Assembly: GCA_028279185.1 (NCBI GenBank)
Contig: JANQSS010000097.1
Span: forward strand, 1-33,307
DNA length: 33,307 nt
Origin: Saprospiraceae bacterium
Lineage (GTDB): Bacteria; Bacteroidota; Bacteroidia; Chitinophagales; Saprospiraceae
Direction of reading: 5' to 3'
This document shows positions 7,343 through 16,187 of this stretch, in pieces (the stretch's first letter is position 1; every line of letters begins with the position of its first letter). The notes below the pieces were generated by a model. The model saw only the letters and a program-made list of their open reading frames with translations. It made no database searches and had not been told where the DNA came from. Both the position numbers and the translations under genes were made by a program.

Positions 7343-8524
7343 TTATTTAAAGGCATTGAGCCCTGTAACATCCATGCCTGTGATGAGCAAGTGAATGTCG
7401 TGCGTTCCCTCATAAGTTAATACAGTTTCCAAATTCATCATATGCCGCATTATTGGATACTCATTCGTTATGCCCATTCCGCCGTGAATTTGTCTGGCTT
7501 CGCGTGCTATTTCCAAAGCCATGTTTACATTATTTCGTTTGGCCATTGAAATTTGTGCGGGTGTTGCTCGACCTTCATTTGCTAAATTTCCAAGGCGCCA
7601 TGTCAGTAATTGCGCCTTTGTGATTTCCGTGATCATTTCAGCTAATTTCTTTTGGGTCAATTGAAACTGACCGATCGGTTTACCGAATTGTTCGCGTTCC
7701 TGTGAATATCGGAGTGCCGAATCGTAGCAATCCAATGCTGCGCCAATAGCACCCCAAGCAATTCCATATCTCGCTTTAGACAAGCAACTTAGTGGACCTT
7801 TTAATCCTCGAATTTCTGGAAAAACATTTTCCTTGGGAACTTTGACATTGTCGAAAACGAGTTCACCTGTAATGGAAGCTCGTAAACTCCATTTTCCGTG
7901 AATTTCAGGTGCTGTAAATCCTTCCCAGCCTTTTTCAACAATCATTCCTCTAATCTTGCCTTCGTCGTCCTTTGCCCAGACTACAGCAATGTCTGCTACT
8001 GGAGAATTTGTAATCCACATCTTGGCCCCGTTCAATATAAAGTGATCGCCGGCATCTTTAATTGTAGAGATCATTCCACCTGGATTAGAGCCATGATCCG
8101 GTTCTGTCAGCCCAAAGCAACCTATATATTCACCACTCCCCAGTTTTGGCAGGTATTTTTGTCGTTGTTCCTCAGAGCCGAACCTAAAAATCGGATACAT
8201 TACGAGGCTTCCTTGCACGGAGGCCATGGATCTAATTCCAGAATCGCCTCGTTCGAGTTCCTGCATGATGACGCCATAAGCCACTTCGTCCAGCCCTCCG
8301 CCTCCATATTCCACTGGCAAAGAAGGGCCGAAAGCACCTATATCTGCCAGGCCTTTGAATAAATGATGCGGGCATTCTGCTCGCTCGGCAAAATCTTCAA
8401 TTATCGGTGAAACTTCCTGCTTTACCCATGTTCGAACCGCTTCTCGTGCAAGTAAATGTTCTTCAGAAAGCAATTCATCCATTAAGTAATAATCGTGGTG
8501 TTGATATCTATCTGTTCCCGCCAT
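7343..8524 (-). CDS. Acyl-CoA dehydrogenase, glutaryl-CoA dehydrogenase-like
   Basis: 393 residues, full length for the family. Segments diagnostic of glutaryl-CoA dehydrogenase are present: RSMASVQGSLVM (substrate region), GCFGLTEPDHGSNPGG, KMWITNSPVADIAVVWA, and LTYEGTHDIH with the catalytic-base glutamate at 372. It should oxidise an acyl-CoA using FAD, passing electrons to ETF. In the glutaryl enzyme the product is decarboxylated to crotonyl-CoA in lysine/tryptophan degradation. Substrate specificity is inferred from motif similarity. It stands alone on the minus strand, with an exact -7 box 18 bases before its ATG. Confidence 0.9.
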   Translation of the reverse strand: MAGTDRYQHHDYYLMDELLSEEHLLAREAVRTWVKQEVSPIIEDFAERAECPHHLFKGLADIGAFGPSLPVEYGGGGLDEVAYGVIMQELERGDSGIRSMASVQGSLVMYPIFRFGSEEQRQKYLPKLGSGEYIGCFGLTEPDHGSNPGGMISTIKDAGDHFILNGAKMWITNSPVADIAVVWAKDDEGKIRGMIVEKGWEGFTAPEIHGKWSLRASITGELVFDNVKVPKENVFPEIRGLKGPLSCLSKARYGIAWGAIGAALDCYDSALRYSQEREQFGKPIGQFQLTQKKLAEMITEITKAQLLTWRLGNLANEGRATPAQISMAKRNNVNMALEIAREARQIHGGMGITNEYPIMRHMMNLETVLTYEGTHDIHLLITGMDVTGLNAFK

Positions 8525-8542
8525 AATTTTAATTTATGACCG

Positions 8543-8550
8543 CAAATGTA
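8543..8550 (-). promoter_or_regulatory. -7 box (TACATTTG) of the acyl-CoA dehydrogenase gene
   Basis: The minus strand reads TACATTTG, an exact TAnnTTTG match, 18 bases before the ATG at 8524. No clear -33 TTG is visible at the usual distance. Confidence 0.5.
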
Positions 8551-8613
8551 AGTAAAGTGGTATCGAATGCAGCAGTCCCACACTGGCTATTTTAACCTGC
8601 CTATCTTGTGCAC

Positions 8614-9810
8614 ATGAAATTCGCAGACTACGGCCTGGATGAAGGAATTTTGCGTCAGTTGAGCAAGCTCAACTTTCGTCGGCCGACGGATATTCAGTAC
8701 AAAGTCATTCCGCATATATTGCGTGGAGAGGATGTGCTTGCCGTTGCGCAAACCGGCACTGGCAAGACAGCGGCTTTTGCCATACCGATTATTCAGTTAT
8801 TACAAGAAAATCGAAAGCGAGAACGCAGGACAGATGGAATAAAGTGTATAGTTCTTGTTCCCACACATGAACTAGCAGAACAGATTACGGATGTGTTTAA
8901 TTCAATCGCCGCTCACACCAAAGTACGCGCTTTAGGAATTTTTGGAGGCGTCGATCAAGACCCGCAAATTCGTTCATTGCAAAAGCGACATGACATAGTA
9001 ATTGCAACTCCGGGTAGGCTATTTGATTTAATAAGTCAAGGTCATTTGCGAATTAATCGCGTCGAAATATTAATATTAGACGAAGCCGATCACATGCTTG
9101 ATCTTGGCTTCATTGATGACATATATGCCTTAAGGAAAAAACTACCCCGTCGAAGACAGACCTTATTCTTTTCAGCAACGATCAATAAAAAAATTAAGAA
9201 ACTGGCCTATAATATTATAAATCAGCATGCTATTCGCATACAAGTATCTCCGAAAAATCCAGTTTCAAAAAATATAGATCATGCTATAGCTTTTATCAAT
9301 ATGGATGACAAACGGTTTTTTCTAGAACGGTTCATTCGCGATCACCCGGAGGCTAAAATGTTGATTTTTGTTCGGACTAAGGTTAGAGCAGAACGCGTAC
9401 GAAAGGCAATGAAACGGGTAGATATTGAGGCACTATCGATTCATGGTGATATTGATCAAGCACAGCGGACACATATAATGAAATCCTTCAAATCGGGAAT
9501 TTCCAAACTGCTCATTGCTACGGATGTAAGTGCTCGTGGAATCGATATCCCCAATGTACAATATGTAATTAATTACGACTTACCCGATAAGCCCGAGAAC
9601 TATGTGCATCGAATAGGACGAACGGGCAGAGGCAAGAAACGTGGATTAGCTATAAGTTTTTGTTCAGCTGGGGAACGCGTACTGTTTGAAGAAATTCAAG
9701 GGTTTATTGGAGCGCCTATAAGTGTTTTAGAAATTAGTAAGTCTGATTACGAAACGACCATTCTACTGTCTCAGGATGATGAAAAAGATTGGCGGAAGTT
9801 GATAGAGTGA
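8614..9810 (+). CDS. DEAD-box RNA helicase (RhlE-like)
   Basis: The 398-residue product has the full DEAD-box motif set: Q motif FRRPTDIQ, motif I AQTGTGKT (45-52), Ia PTHELAEQ, Ib TPGR, II DEAD (156-159), III SAT (187-189), IV LIFVRT, V TDVSARGID and VI HRIGRTGR. It unwinds RNA duplexes with ATP, probably in ribosome assembly or RNA decay. The C-terminus is short, without the basic tail or DbpA-type RNA-binding domain, fitting RhlE-like proteins of Bacteroidota. The ATG at 8614 is preferred over a GTG at 8608. An imperfect -7 box (TATCTTG at 8602-8608) sits immediately upstream, so the leader may be very short. Confidence 0.95.
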   Translation: MKFADYGLDEGILRQLSKLNFRRPTDIQYKVIPHILRGEDVLAVAQTGTGKTAAFAIPIIQLLQENRKRERRTDGIKCIVLVPTHELAEQITDVFNSIAAHTKVRALGIFGGVDQDPQIRSLQKRHDIVIATPGRLFDLISQGHLRINRVEILILDEADHMLDLGFIDDIYALRKKLPRRRQTLFFSATINKKIKKLAYNIINQHAIRIQVSPKNPVSKNIDHAIAFINMDDKRFFLERFIRDHPEAKMLIFVRTKVRAERVRKAMKRVDIEALSIHGDIDQAQRTHIMKSFKSGISKLLIATDVSARGIDIPNVQYVINYDLPDKPENYVHRIGRTGRGKKRGLAISFCSAGERVLFEEIQGFIGAPISVLEISKSDYETTILLSQDDEKDWRKLIE

Positions 9811-9823
9811 TTCACAACATTCA

Positions 9824-10135
9824 TCAGATGTAAACATTTTCATAATCCACTTTTAACCCGACCTTCAATTGGGCAATAATAGCCGGCTCTATTCGATCAA
9901 CAACATCAGCTAACGCAGTGCTATCGGATCGACAACGGTGGAGCGTATCTACAATTACAAAGTCTTTATTCGCAATCAGCGTTAATGAAAAACTCCATTG
10001 AGAATTAAATACGTATTCATTAATTTCGATTCCATCTGTCACTAAATCAGCACGAAAGGCATATTGTTCAATAAACTCGACAATGTGATTTCCACCGTCA
10101 ATTCCTCTCGCCAAAAAAATTAATAGGTTCACCAT
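9824..10135 (-). CDS. Hypothetical protein, 103 residues
   Basis: An ATG-started frame reading MVNLLIFLARGIDGG..., convergent with the helicase gene and separated from it by 13 bp. The product is acidic, with a regular alternation of hydrophobic residues suggesting an alpha/beta fold (for example QWSFSLTLIANKDFVIVD). There is no signal peptide or membrane segment. I do not recognise a family. A perfect AT-rich palindrome (TTATTTG-C-CAAATAA) lies at 10142-10156, just upstream of its start, and may be regulatory. The coding-like composition and lack of a competing frame support a real gene. Confidence 0.55.
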   Translation of the reverse strand: MVNLLIFLARGIDGGNHIVEFIEQYAFRADLVTDGIEINEYVFNSQWSFSLTLIANKDFVIVDTLHRCRSDSTALADVVDRIEPAIIAQLKVGLKVDYENVYI

Positions 10136-10141
10136 AAATAT

Positions 10142-10156
10142 TTATTTGCCAAATAA
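10142..10156. repeat. Perfect AT-rich palindrome upstream of the 103-residue gene
   Basis: TTATTTG at 10142-10148 and CAAATAA at 10150-10156 flank a single C. It begins 6 bases before the start codon at 10135. It may be an operator; the low GC content makes a chance occurrence possible. Confidence 0.3.
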
Positions 10157-10210
10157 TTAAGGCCCGGAATTCCTATGACATAAGGGGACAGGTTTGAAAC
10201 TAAAAATTAA

Positions 10211-10456
10211 CTATCGTGGTCTTGTGTTGAAAATATACCTTATCGATTGCTTTTCCTTCAAATAACTCTGGAGGGAGAGCAAGTGGCTTAGCACCAATTG
10301 TGCATTTAACATGCCCATATTTATGGCTATTGTGTCACAAGCACCCGGATCAACGAACATATTGGAAAGAGGCTTTTTAAACTCGCGTTTAAACGATTGG
10401 TGTATTCTTCCATCAGTTTTGAACAACTCAATAGCTGCACAGAAAGAATAAAATAT
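10211..10456 (-). pseudogene. Possible gene remnant, no valid start
   Basis: The minus strand has about 80 open codons just after an in-frame TGA near 10457. The frame reads PRIFYSFCAAIELFKTDGR..., continuing through SNMFVDPGACDTIAINMGML to a stop at 10211. No ATG occurs before residue 37 of this frame, although the first part looks as protein-like as the rest. The C-terminal pattern (VDPGACDTIAINMGMLNAQL) vaguely resembles the end of ThiF/HesA-like proteins, but I would not assign it. It lies in the 359-bp gap between the hypothetical gene at 9824-10135 and the SDR gene. It could also be chance. Confidence 0.25.
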
Positions 10457-10494
10457 ACGTGGTAGTGGTCATATATCAGCGGGTCAAGCTCTAC

Positions 10495-11664
10495 TCATTT
10501 TTTTCGCCAGGCATTAATTAACCTTTCTTGGCGGTTGTGCAATGCTTGGGCATTTTCGATATAAGCCTGACGACGCTCATTTGATACTGCATCCGAATAC
10601 CACCACTCATGCGTATCATTAATAGTTTGAGCTAAAGGACGAAAGGTAAGTCCAGCCTCAATAGCCTTACTATTGTCTACACGTGAAATTCCGTGGTACT
10701 TTGGCCTATCCATAACCCAGGGTGCTTGAAATGAAAATTCATTCTTATCCAAAAAATCATAGTCGTCCATGTAAATGTAATTTACGGGTGAATTAAACGC
10801 TGCATGGGCACCGTGAACAAAAGCCCGAATGGTCATTGGTGAGGCAGGTCCTACCCCATTAAATATTCCTGATGTCTTTTCCTCGATTAATCTGACCATG
10901 AATTCAGCTATATCCCGTACATCGATAAACTGAACGGGATCCATTTCTCTACCAGGTATTACGATATCACCACCTTTCGATAATTGTGTAGACCAATATA
11001 CAAATCGGTCGGTGCGGTCAGCCGGTCCCGTCATAAATGTGGGACGAACAACAATTGTTCTTTCCGCCCCAAAGGATTTAATAGCTTCGGATTCGGAATT
11101 AGCTTTCATTATTCCATACTCATAATTTCGACGTTCGGACTCATCTTCAATTTGATCCGGCATGCTTCTGACAACGTCTTTGGCTTCAGTGGCGCCGGAT
11201 TTGTAATAAGGATAAAAAACACTAACTGTAGATGTGTAAGCGTATATGCCGACATTGTCCTTTAACAACTCGGAGGTCGCCTTTGTCCAATGAACACGTC
11301 TTCCAGAATTATCGATTACAGCATCCCAAGATCTACCTTTTAATGCCTCTAAATTGTCTTCTCTATCACCAATTAATTGTTCCACTTGATCGAACAACTC
11401 AGTGTGTACCGTAGGTTTTGTCTTACCGCGCGTGAAGGTAGTCACCTTGTGGCCCCTTTCCAGCGCATAGGCAATTTGGTGAGGACCCAAAAAACTCGTA
11501 CCTCCCAATATGAGAATCTGTAACGGTCCGGATTTCGATTTTTGTTCACCGATCATTTGTGCCATAGCATTAGGTGATTGAATCAAGAAAGGAATGGAAG
11601 CAGTGGCTAGTGCACTATTTTGTATAAATTTTCTTCTGGACGACGTGTACGTACTTTTTTGCAT
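10495..11664 (-). CDS. Tat-exported NAD-dependent epimerase/dehydratase (extended SDR)
   Basis: 389 residues. The N-terminus carries a twin-arginine signal (SRRKF at 9-13, hydrophobic stretch, NAMAQ near 32-36), so the folded protein is expected outside the cytoplasm. The mature part is an extended SDR: dinucleotide loop GGTSFLG (54-60), an active-site YxxxK as YGIMK (183-187) and the substrate segment VQFIDVRDIAEF. Related cytoplasmic proteins are sugar-nucleotide epimerases. Export with a bound NAD cofactor through Tat is plausible but unusual; the substrate is unknown. The gene stands alone, divergent from the CHAT gene, with a good promoter at 11691-11724. Confidence 0.88.
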   Translation of the reverse strand: MQKSTYTSSRRKFIQNSALATASIPFLIQSPNAMAQMIGEQKSKSGPLQILILGGTSFLGPHQIAYALERGHKVTTFTRGKTKPTVHTELFDQVEQLIGDREDNLEALKGRSWDAVIDNSGRRVHWTKATSELLKDNVGIYAYTSTVSVFYPYYKSGATEAKDVVRSMPDQIEDESERRNYEYGIMKANSESEAIKSFGAERTIVVRPTFMTGPADRTDRFVYWSTQLSKGGDIVIPGREMDPVQFIDVRDIAEFMVRLIEEKTSGIFNGVGPASPMTIRAFVHGAHAAFNSPVNYIYMDDYDFLDKNEFSFQAPWVMDRPKYHGISRVDNSKAIEAGLTFRPLAQTINDTHEWWYSDAVSNERRQAYIENAQALHNRQERLINAWRKK

Positions 11665-11690
11665 AACTAAATAATGGATAGATTGATTAC

Positions 11691-11724
11691 CAAATATAAT
11701 GGGTGTCTGATCAATGGCTTCAAA
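11691..11724 (-). promoter_or_regulatory. Promoter of the Tat-SDR gene (-7 TATATTTG, -33 TTTG)
   Basis: The minus strand has TTTG at 11724-11721, a 22-base spacer and TATATTTG at 11698-11691, matching both known Bacteroidota promoter elements. The -7 box ends 26 bases before the ATG at 11664. This is the best complete promoter match in the window. Confidence 0.55.
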
Positions 11725-11892
11725 ACATCGACCAACAGGTACGTAACAGCAATCAGTTCATTCTTTTCATGGACTTAGTCAATTTATCCGCTGATCAATT
11801 TGTGATTTATGTATAATAAATACGAGGAACATATCGCTCCTAAATCGCATACAACAATGAGAATGCACAAAAAATCATACACTCGCCCTTTG

Positions 11893-11900
11893 TATATTTG
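11893..11900 (+). promoter_or_regulatory. -7 box (TATATTTG) 3 bases before the CHAT gene start
   Basis: TATATTTG ends 3 bases before the ATG at 11904. If used as a -7 element, transcription would begin at or very near the A of the start codon, giving a leaderless message. No -33 TTG is evident. Confidence 0.45.
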
Positions 11901-11903
11901 ACT

Positions 11904-14861
11904 ATGCCCTGGTATCGCACCATATTATCAATTAGTGTTTTTTGCTTTTGTAGTAGTATTTGTCTTGCACAATTAATAGCCGACCAGATTAATAAGGCGT
12001 ACACCTTATTCGAGACCGAAAACTACCCGGATGCTTTGAAGATGGCCGTAGACTTTCCGGATTCAATAATGCTTGCTGATAAAACCGTAAAACTTAAACT
12101 TGCGATACTGAAATATTATGACTATCGCGCCAAAAATAAAGGGAAAAGGGCTCGATCACTTCTACCACAATCATCCGACCCATGGAAAGAAGCTTTTCAT
12201 GACAAATTGCAAAGTATCTATTCGTTCACATATTTAAATGCCTACATATCTCTTCGTTACGAAGAACTCTTAACACATTACGCCATTAAAGAAAACCCAT
12301 CTGTCTATGAACAATTTATCGTGCTAAAAGCTAAGGCTGTGAAAGCAAAGGTGAATAATGACATCGCCGCCGAAAAAAAATACCGAGAAGCCGCAATAAA
12401 TATTATGTTGCAGAGTGGATTAGAAAATCACCCAGAAGTTACACTTGAATTACGAACGCTTGGAAATCTGGCACGGGTGTATAGTGATTTTGAACAAGCA
12501 ATTAACTATTTCACTCAGGAAAAACAAAATTATTTGTCTTACTATGACAGCACACACCTTGGTGTTGGTGTTTGCGAATACAATATTGCGAGTATTCACT
12601 ATTCACAACTCAATTACCAAAAATCTGCTGATCATTTTTTACGCGCCTTGCCTATTTTTAAAAAATACGACCTTTCTGCTACACATATGCGTCATTTATA
12701 TGAAGGCCTAGGTGACATGCATTTTGAATTAAACAACCACGATAAAGCTGCTTTTTATTGGGGCGAGGCCAATGCATTAACCACTGCAAAAAGTACCGAC
12801 CTATTCGATATCACCAAGTATATCTCCGATTCGCTCGTGAATCAAAATAACATAGCCGCAGCATTACACATTTTTGATGATGCGCTCAACTTCAGGAAAA
12901 AACAATATGGACACACTCATCCGTTGACCGCGGAATGCGAAGCTTACATAGCCAGGGCCCATGACAAATCAAATAATTATTTTTTAGCGGCAAAAGCATA
13001 TCACAGGGCGCTACAAATATATTTTCCAGCATTAAAAGATACTGCAATAATTTCAGTGCCATCCGAAGTTTATGAAAACATGACTGATGCGTTTTTATTT
13101 GAGTCTTTAGTCGGAAAGGCGCGGAATTTATTCAGTATATATAGGTTAAATGACAATATAAAATATTTAAAATCGGCTAAACTTCATTGTGACTTGGCGT
13201 TAGATCTACTATCATTTGCCCGTGTTTCAAAACGTAGCGATGGTTCTCAATTATTTTGGTCTCAGATTGCGCATCCATTATTCGAAACGAGATTAGCAAT
13301 ATGCGAAAAGCAGCTGTCAGTTGACTCAATAGCAGCAGTGGAACGAGCATTCAATCTCATGGAGTCTTCTAAAGGCTTTCTGTTAAGAAGCGCTCTTCTA
13401 GGTGCAAAAGCTTTTGAAATTCTAGATATACCGGCCCAATTGATTGAGCAAGAAGCGAATTTACGCAGTGATATTATTACATATTCAGCCAAAATTGATA
13501 ATGAGGAGAAGAGGTGCGAAGCAGCCAACCAACAATATATCAATGCCTGGAAGCAAGAGGCATTGCGTCTGCGTTCCAGGCATGGGGAGTTAGTTCAGCA
13601 AATCCGAGATGAATATCCAAAGTACTACGACCTGAAGTTTGCCTCAGAGGTAAAGAATATCACCGACGTAAGGCAAAAATTAATAGGTAATCATGATCTA
13701 TTTATTTCCACATTCATTGGAACCGAGTCCATTTATGCCGTCACAATTTCGAAAGAAAAATTTGACTTTCATAAGATCAAAATTGATCAAGACTTAATAA
13801 AAGCGCTTGATTCATTTCCTAAAATAATAAAGGATGTCAACTCCTTATTGCACTATCCAGCGGTGAGTAAAAAACACTACTGTCGCTTAGCTCATTATTT
13901 GTACAAGAAAATTTTTGATCGATTATTAGTGGGACATGTGCATGCTAAATCACTCTTGATTAGTCCTGATGGCATATTAAATCTAATTCCTTTTGAGGCT
14001 TTATTGCTATCGCTAGAGGGAATTGAAAGCTATAATACCATGGACTTCTTGGTGAACACTTACGACATATCCTATGCTCCATCGGCCACGGTTCTATTAC
14101 AGGGGATGACAACTGACCAACCTAAAAGTAAATATAAATATTTAGGTATGGCACCATCTTACGGTGGATTATCCGAAGTCACCCAACGAAATACCGTAGG
14201 ACAATTGCATCTCAATGACATAGAGGTAAAGCGAGTGGCCAAAAAATTCAATAATGCTCAAGCTTTATTTGGCCCGCGTGCCAATAAACGTAACTTTCAG
14301 AAGCTTGCACCAAATGCTTCGATCGTTCATTTGGCTGCACACGCATCGGTGGACGACGAGCGCCCATTGCTATCACACATTTTATTTAATTCAGATGAAG
14401 ACACATCGTCAAGATTGTCGGTCTATGAAATATACAATATGCCCCTAACAGCGGAATTAGCTGTACTCAGCGCTTGCAACAGCGGTTCAGGCACCTTGCG
14501 AGCAGGTGAAGGTGTAATGAGCTTAGCGCGCGCTTTTCAATATTCAGGTTGCCCTAGTACACTATTCACCTTATGGTCAGTTGATGATCAAAGTTCGGCG
14601 GAATTAGTTGAAGGGTTTTTTGCAAACATTAAGCTTAAGTTGACAAAAAACAGTGCTTTGAGCGAAGCAAAAAGACAATACATTGCAAATGCAGATCCCG
14701 CTTCTGCCCATCCATATTTTTGGGCCGGGTATATTTTGATGGGCGATGCGAGGGTCGTTCAACTTTCGGCTCAATCAAACAATACAGTGTTATTTTCTGG
14801 AATTGTGATCGCGCTATTATTCATTTTCCATCGAATATTCCGAACGAAATCTAAATTATGA
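11904..14861 (+). CDS. Exported TPR-CHAT domain protein (caspase-like putative protease), C-terminally anchored
   Basis: 985 residues. A signal peptide (1-23, ending ICLAQ) is followed by helical repeats with TPR character across about 40-420 (for example NYFTQEKQNYLSYY, YQKSADHFLRALPIF, AAKAYHRALQIYF), a helical linker, and a CHAT domain at about 640-945. The clan CD dyad is visible: His 813 in VHLAAHAS and Cys 858 in VLSACNSGSG, followed by GEGVMSLARAF and FTLWSVDD. A hydrophobic segment (962-978) and basic tail RTKSKL would anchor it with the body outside the cytoplasm. CHAT proteases cleave protein targets after activation; this target is unknown. The ATG at 11904 is chosen over a TTG two codons earlier. 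It is convergent with the anti-sigma gene, 6 bp apart. Confidence 0.9.
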   Translation: MPWYRTILSISVFCFCSSICLAQLIADQINKAYTLFETENYPDALKMAVDFPDSIMLADKTVKLKLAILKYYDYRAKNKGKRARSLLPQSSDPWKEAFHDKLQSIYSFTYLNAYISLRYEELLTHYAIKENPSVYEQFIVLKAKAVKAKVNNDIAAEKKYREAAINIMLQSGLENHPEVTLELRTLGNLARVYSDFEQAINYFTQEKQNYLSYYDSTHLGVGVCEYNIASIHYSQLNYQKSADHFLRALPIFKKYDLSATHMRHLYEGLGDMHFELNNHDKAAFYWGEANALTTAKSTDLFDITKYISDSLVNQNNIAAALHIFDDALNFRKKQYGHTHPLTAECEAYIARAHDKSNNYFLAAKAYHRALQIYFPALKDTAIISVPSEVYENMTDAFLFESLVGKARNLFSIYRLNDNIKYLKSAKLHCDLALDLLSFARVSKRSDGSQLFWSQIAHPLFETRLAICEKQLSVDSIAAVERAFNLMESSKGFLLRSALLGAKAFEILDIPAQLIEQEANLRSDIITYSAKIDNEEKRCEAANQQYINAWKQEALRLRSRHGELVQQIRDEYPKYYDLKFASEVKNITDVRQKLIGNHDLFISTFIGTESIYAVTISKEKFDFHKIKIDQDLIKALDSFPKIIKDVNSLLHYPAVSKKHYCRLAHYLYKKIFDRLLVGHVHAKSLLISPDGILNLIPFEALLLSLEGIESYNTMDFLVNTYDISYAPSATVLLQGMTTDQPKSKYKYLGMAPSYGGLSEVTQRNTVGQLHLNDIEVKRVAKKFNNAQALFGPRANKRNFQKLAPNASIVHLAAHASVDDERPLLSHILFNSDEDTSSRLSVYEIYNMPLTAELAVLSACNSGSGTLRAGEGVMSLARAFQYSGCPSTLFTLWSVDDQSSAELVEGFFANIKLKLTKNSALSEAKRQYIANADPASAHPYFWAGYILMGDARVVQLSAQSNNTVLFSGIVIALLFIFHRIFRTKSKL

Positions 14862-14867
14862 TGAAAA

Positions 14868-15596
14868 TCACTCCAATTTTATCAACAACTCTTTTGCTTT
14901 GTTAGCCCGAAAACCGTCCTTCGCAACGATTCTTTGCAGCAGCTTAATGGCCTTGTCTCCATCATTATTTTTTAAATAGGCGAGTGCCAAATACCATTCA
15001 GCCTGTTGAATATAATCATGTTCACCATTTCTGACCGATTCGAGTAACGAAATTGTTTGACTCAAGTCACCATCGGTTTCACTTGATAAAAGGGCCATTG
15101 CGCGATAGAACGAAATCAAATAAGCGGGTTCTTCACCTTCTATCATTGCACGATCGAATGCTACCGCCGCTTCTGTATAGTTTTTTGTTGCGTACAGGGA
15201 GCTACCTTTATTCCAATACGAAGAGATGTCGTCTGTATTTCTCTTGGCAATCGGATTTTTGTACGGTTCAAAATACTCGGCCATCAGATTTCTTGGTTGT
15301 ACGGGTTCATTCGCATGAAATAAATAAAATCCTAAAGTCAACAGGCCAGTCACAACGAGAATAATAAGAATTTTCATGATACGCCTACGACGTACACCGC
15401 TGGATTCGTGCTGAACAAGCTTTTTCTTTAAATTTATTTCACCCTGGCTTTCTATTAACGATTGAGCCAAAATTTGCAGATGAACATTTTGCTTAAATGC
15501 CGGATCTGCGTCCAGTTGTTCCTTAAACATCTCACGTTGAGCATTATTGAGGCGATCATTTAGATAATCATCGATATATTCTTCGCGTGATTCCAT
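14868..15596 (-). CDS. Anti-sigma-like membrane protein with extracytoplasmic TPR domain
   Basis: 242 residues in three parts. A cytoplasmic N-terminus (1-70: EEYIDDYLNDRLNNAQREMF...) resembles anti-sigma helical segments (leaf of three-helix type) but lacks the zinc HxxxCxxC motif. A transmembrane segment spans 73-93, preceded by basic RRRR. The extracytoplasmic region (about 120-242) has TPR-like units such as SSYWNKGSSLYATKNYTEAAVAFDRAM and AEWYLALAYLKNNDGDKAIKLL. Its ATG overlaps the sigma factor stop by one base (TAATG), so the two are translationally coupled. It probably binds the sigma factor and senses an envelope signal (inference). The function of the TPRs, perhaps contact with the neighbouring TPR-CHAT protein, is speculative. 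Confidence 0.75.
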   Translation of the reverse strand: MESREEYIDDYLNDRLNNAQREMFKEQLDADPAFKQNVHLQILAQSLIESQGEINLKKKLVQHESSGVRRRRIMKILIILVVTGLLTLGFYLFHANEPVQPRNLMAEYFEPYKNPIAKRNTDDISSYWNKGSSLYATKNYTEAAVAFDRAMIEGEEPAYLISFYRAMALLSSETDGDLSQTISLLESVRNGEHDYIQQAEWYLALAYLKNNDGDKAIKLLQRIVAKDGFRANKAKELLIKLE

Positions 15597-16177
15597 TATT
15601 CCTTTAATAACTTTTTAAATTCCTCGCTGTCGCCGATCATCGCTTTTAACCTCTTCATACACTTATACTTTTTATTGCGAACAACCTGTTCATTATCGAA
15701 GTGAAGTATGTTCACTAATTCTTTCATTGAATAATTTTGATAATAGACAAGTGTTAATATTTTTTTACAGTCAGCCCCTAATTGCCCGAATAATTGCTCG
15801 ACAATGGATCGGCGCTCAAAATCATAATACGCGGGCACCTCATCAATCGATATTGGCTGGTCAATTTGTGCCTGTGCATATTTGGATTCGACTTTTTTTC
15901 GCTTGAGTTTATTCATCCACAAGTTTTTTGCTACGGCGTATGTAAATGTTGTTAGGGTACTTTTCTCCTGAAAGTCACCGCGTCGGACTATGGTATACAC
16001 CGTGACAATGGCATCTTGTAAAATATCTTTTGCCTCTTCTTTCGTGCCATTATTTTGACTGATAAACTTTAGTATTTGAGGCTTCATATAATCATATAAG
16101 TCCATCAATGCGAGTTCGCATCGTTTCCCCCCGGATTTTATATCGGTGAACAGTTGACTTGTATTAGACTTCGGCAT
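15596..16177 (-). CDS. ECF-type RNA polymerase sigma factor
   Basis: 193 residues from the ATG at 16177. Region 2 is seen in AKDILQDAIVTVYTIVRRGDFQEKSTLTTFTYAVAKNLWMNKLKRKK (in pieces, about residues 52-100) and region 4 in CKKILTLVYYQNYSMKELVNIL...VVRNKKYKCMKRLKAMI (about 138-182). Region 3 is absent, as in ECF factors. It directs transcription of a small regulon, possibly including this locus. An in-frame TTG at 16207 would extend it by ten residues into an inverted repeat and is less likely. The gene is coupled to the anti-sigma-like gene by a 1-nt overlap and lies 118 bp after a secreted protein gene on the same strand. Confidence 0.9.
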   Translation of the reverse strand: MPKSNTSQLFTDIKSGGKRCELALMDLYDYMKPQILKFISQNNGTKEEAKDILQDAIVTVYTIVRRGDFQEKSTLTTFTYAVAKNLWMNKLKRKKVESKYAQAQIDQPISIDEVPAYYDFERRSIVEQLFGQLGADCKKILTLVYYQNYSMKELVNILHFDNEQVVRNKKYKCMKRLKAMIGDSEEFKKLLKE

Positions 16178-16187
16178 CTCGAGTAAA

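Noticed and set aside
10170-10205. GGGGACAGG stretch reminiscent of transposon-end or REP-type sequences
   Set aside because: Only one copy is seen, with no inverted partner and no transposase nearby.
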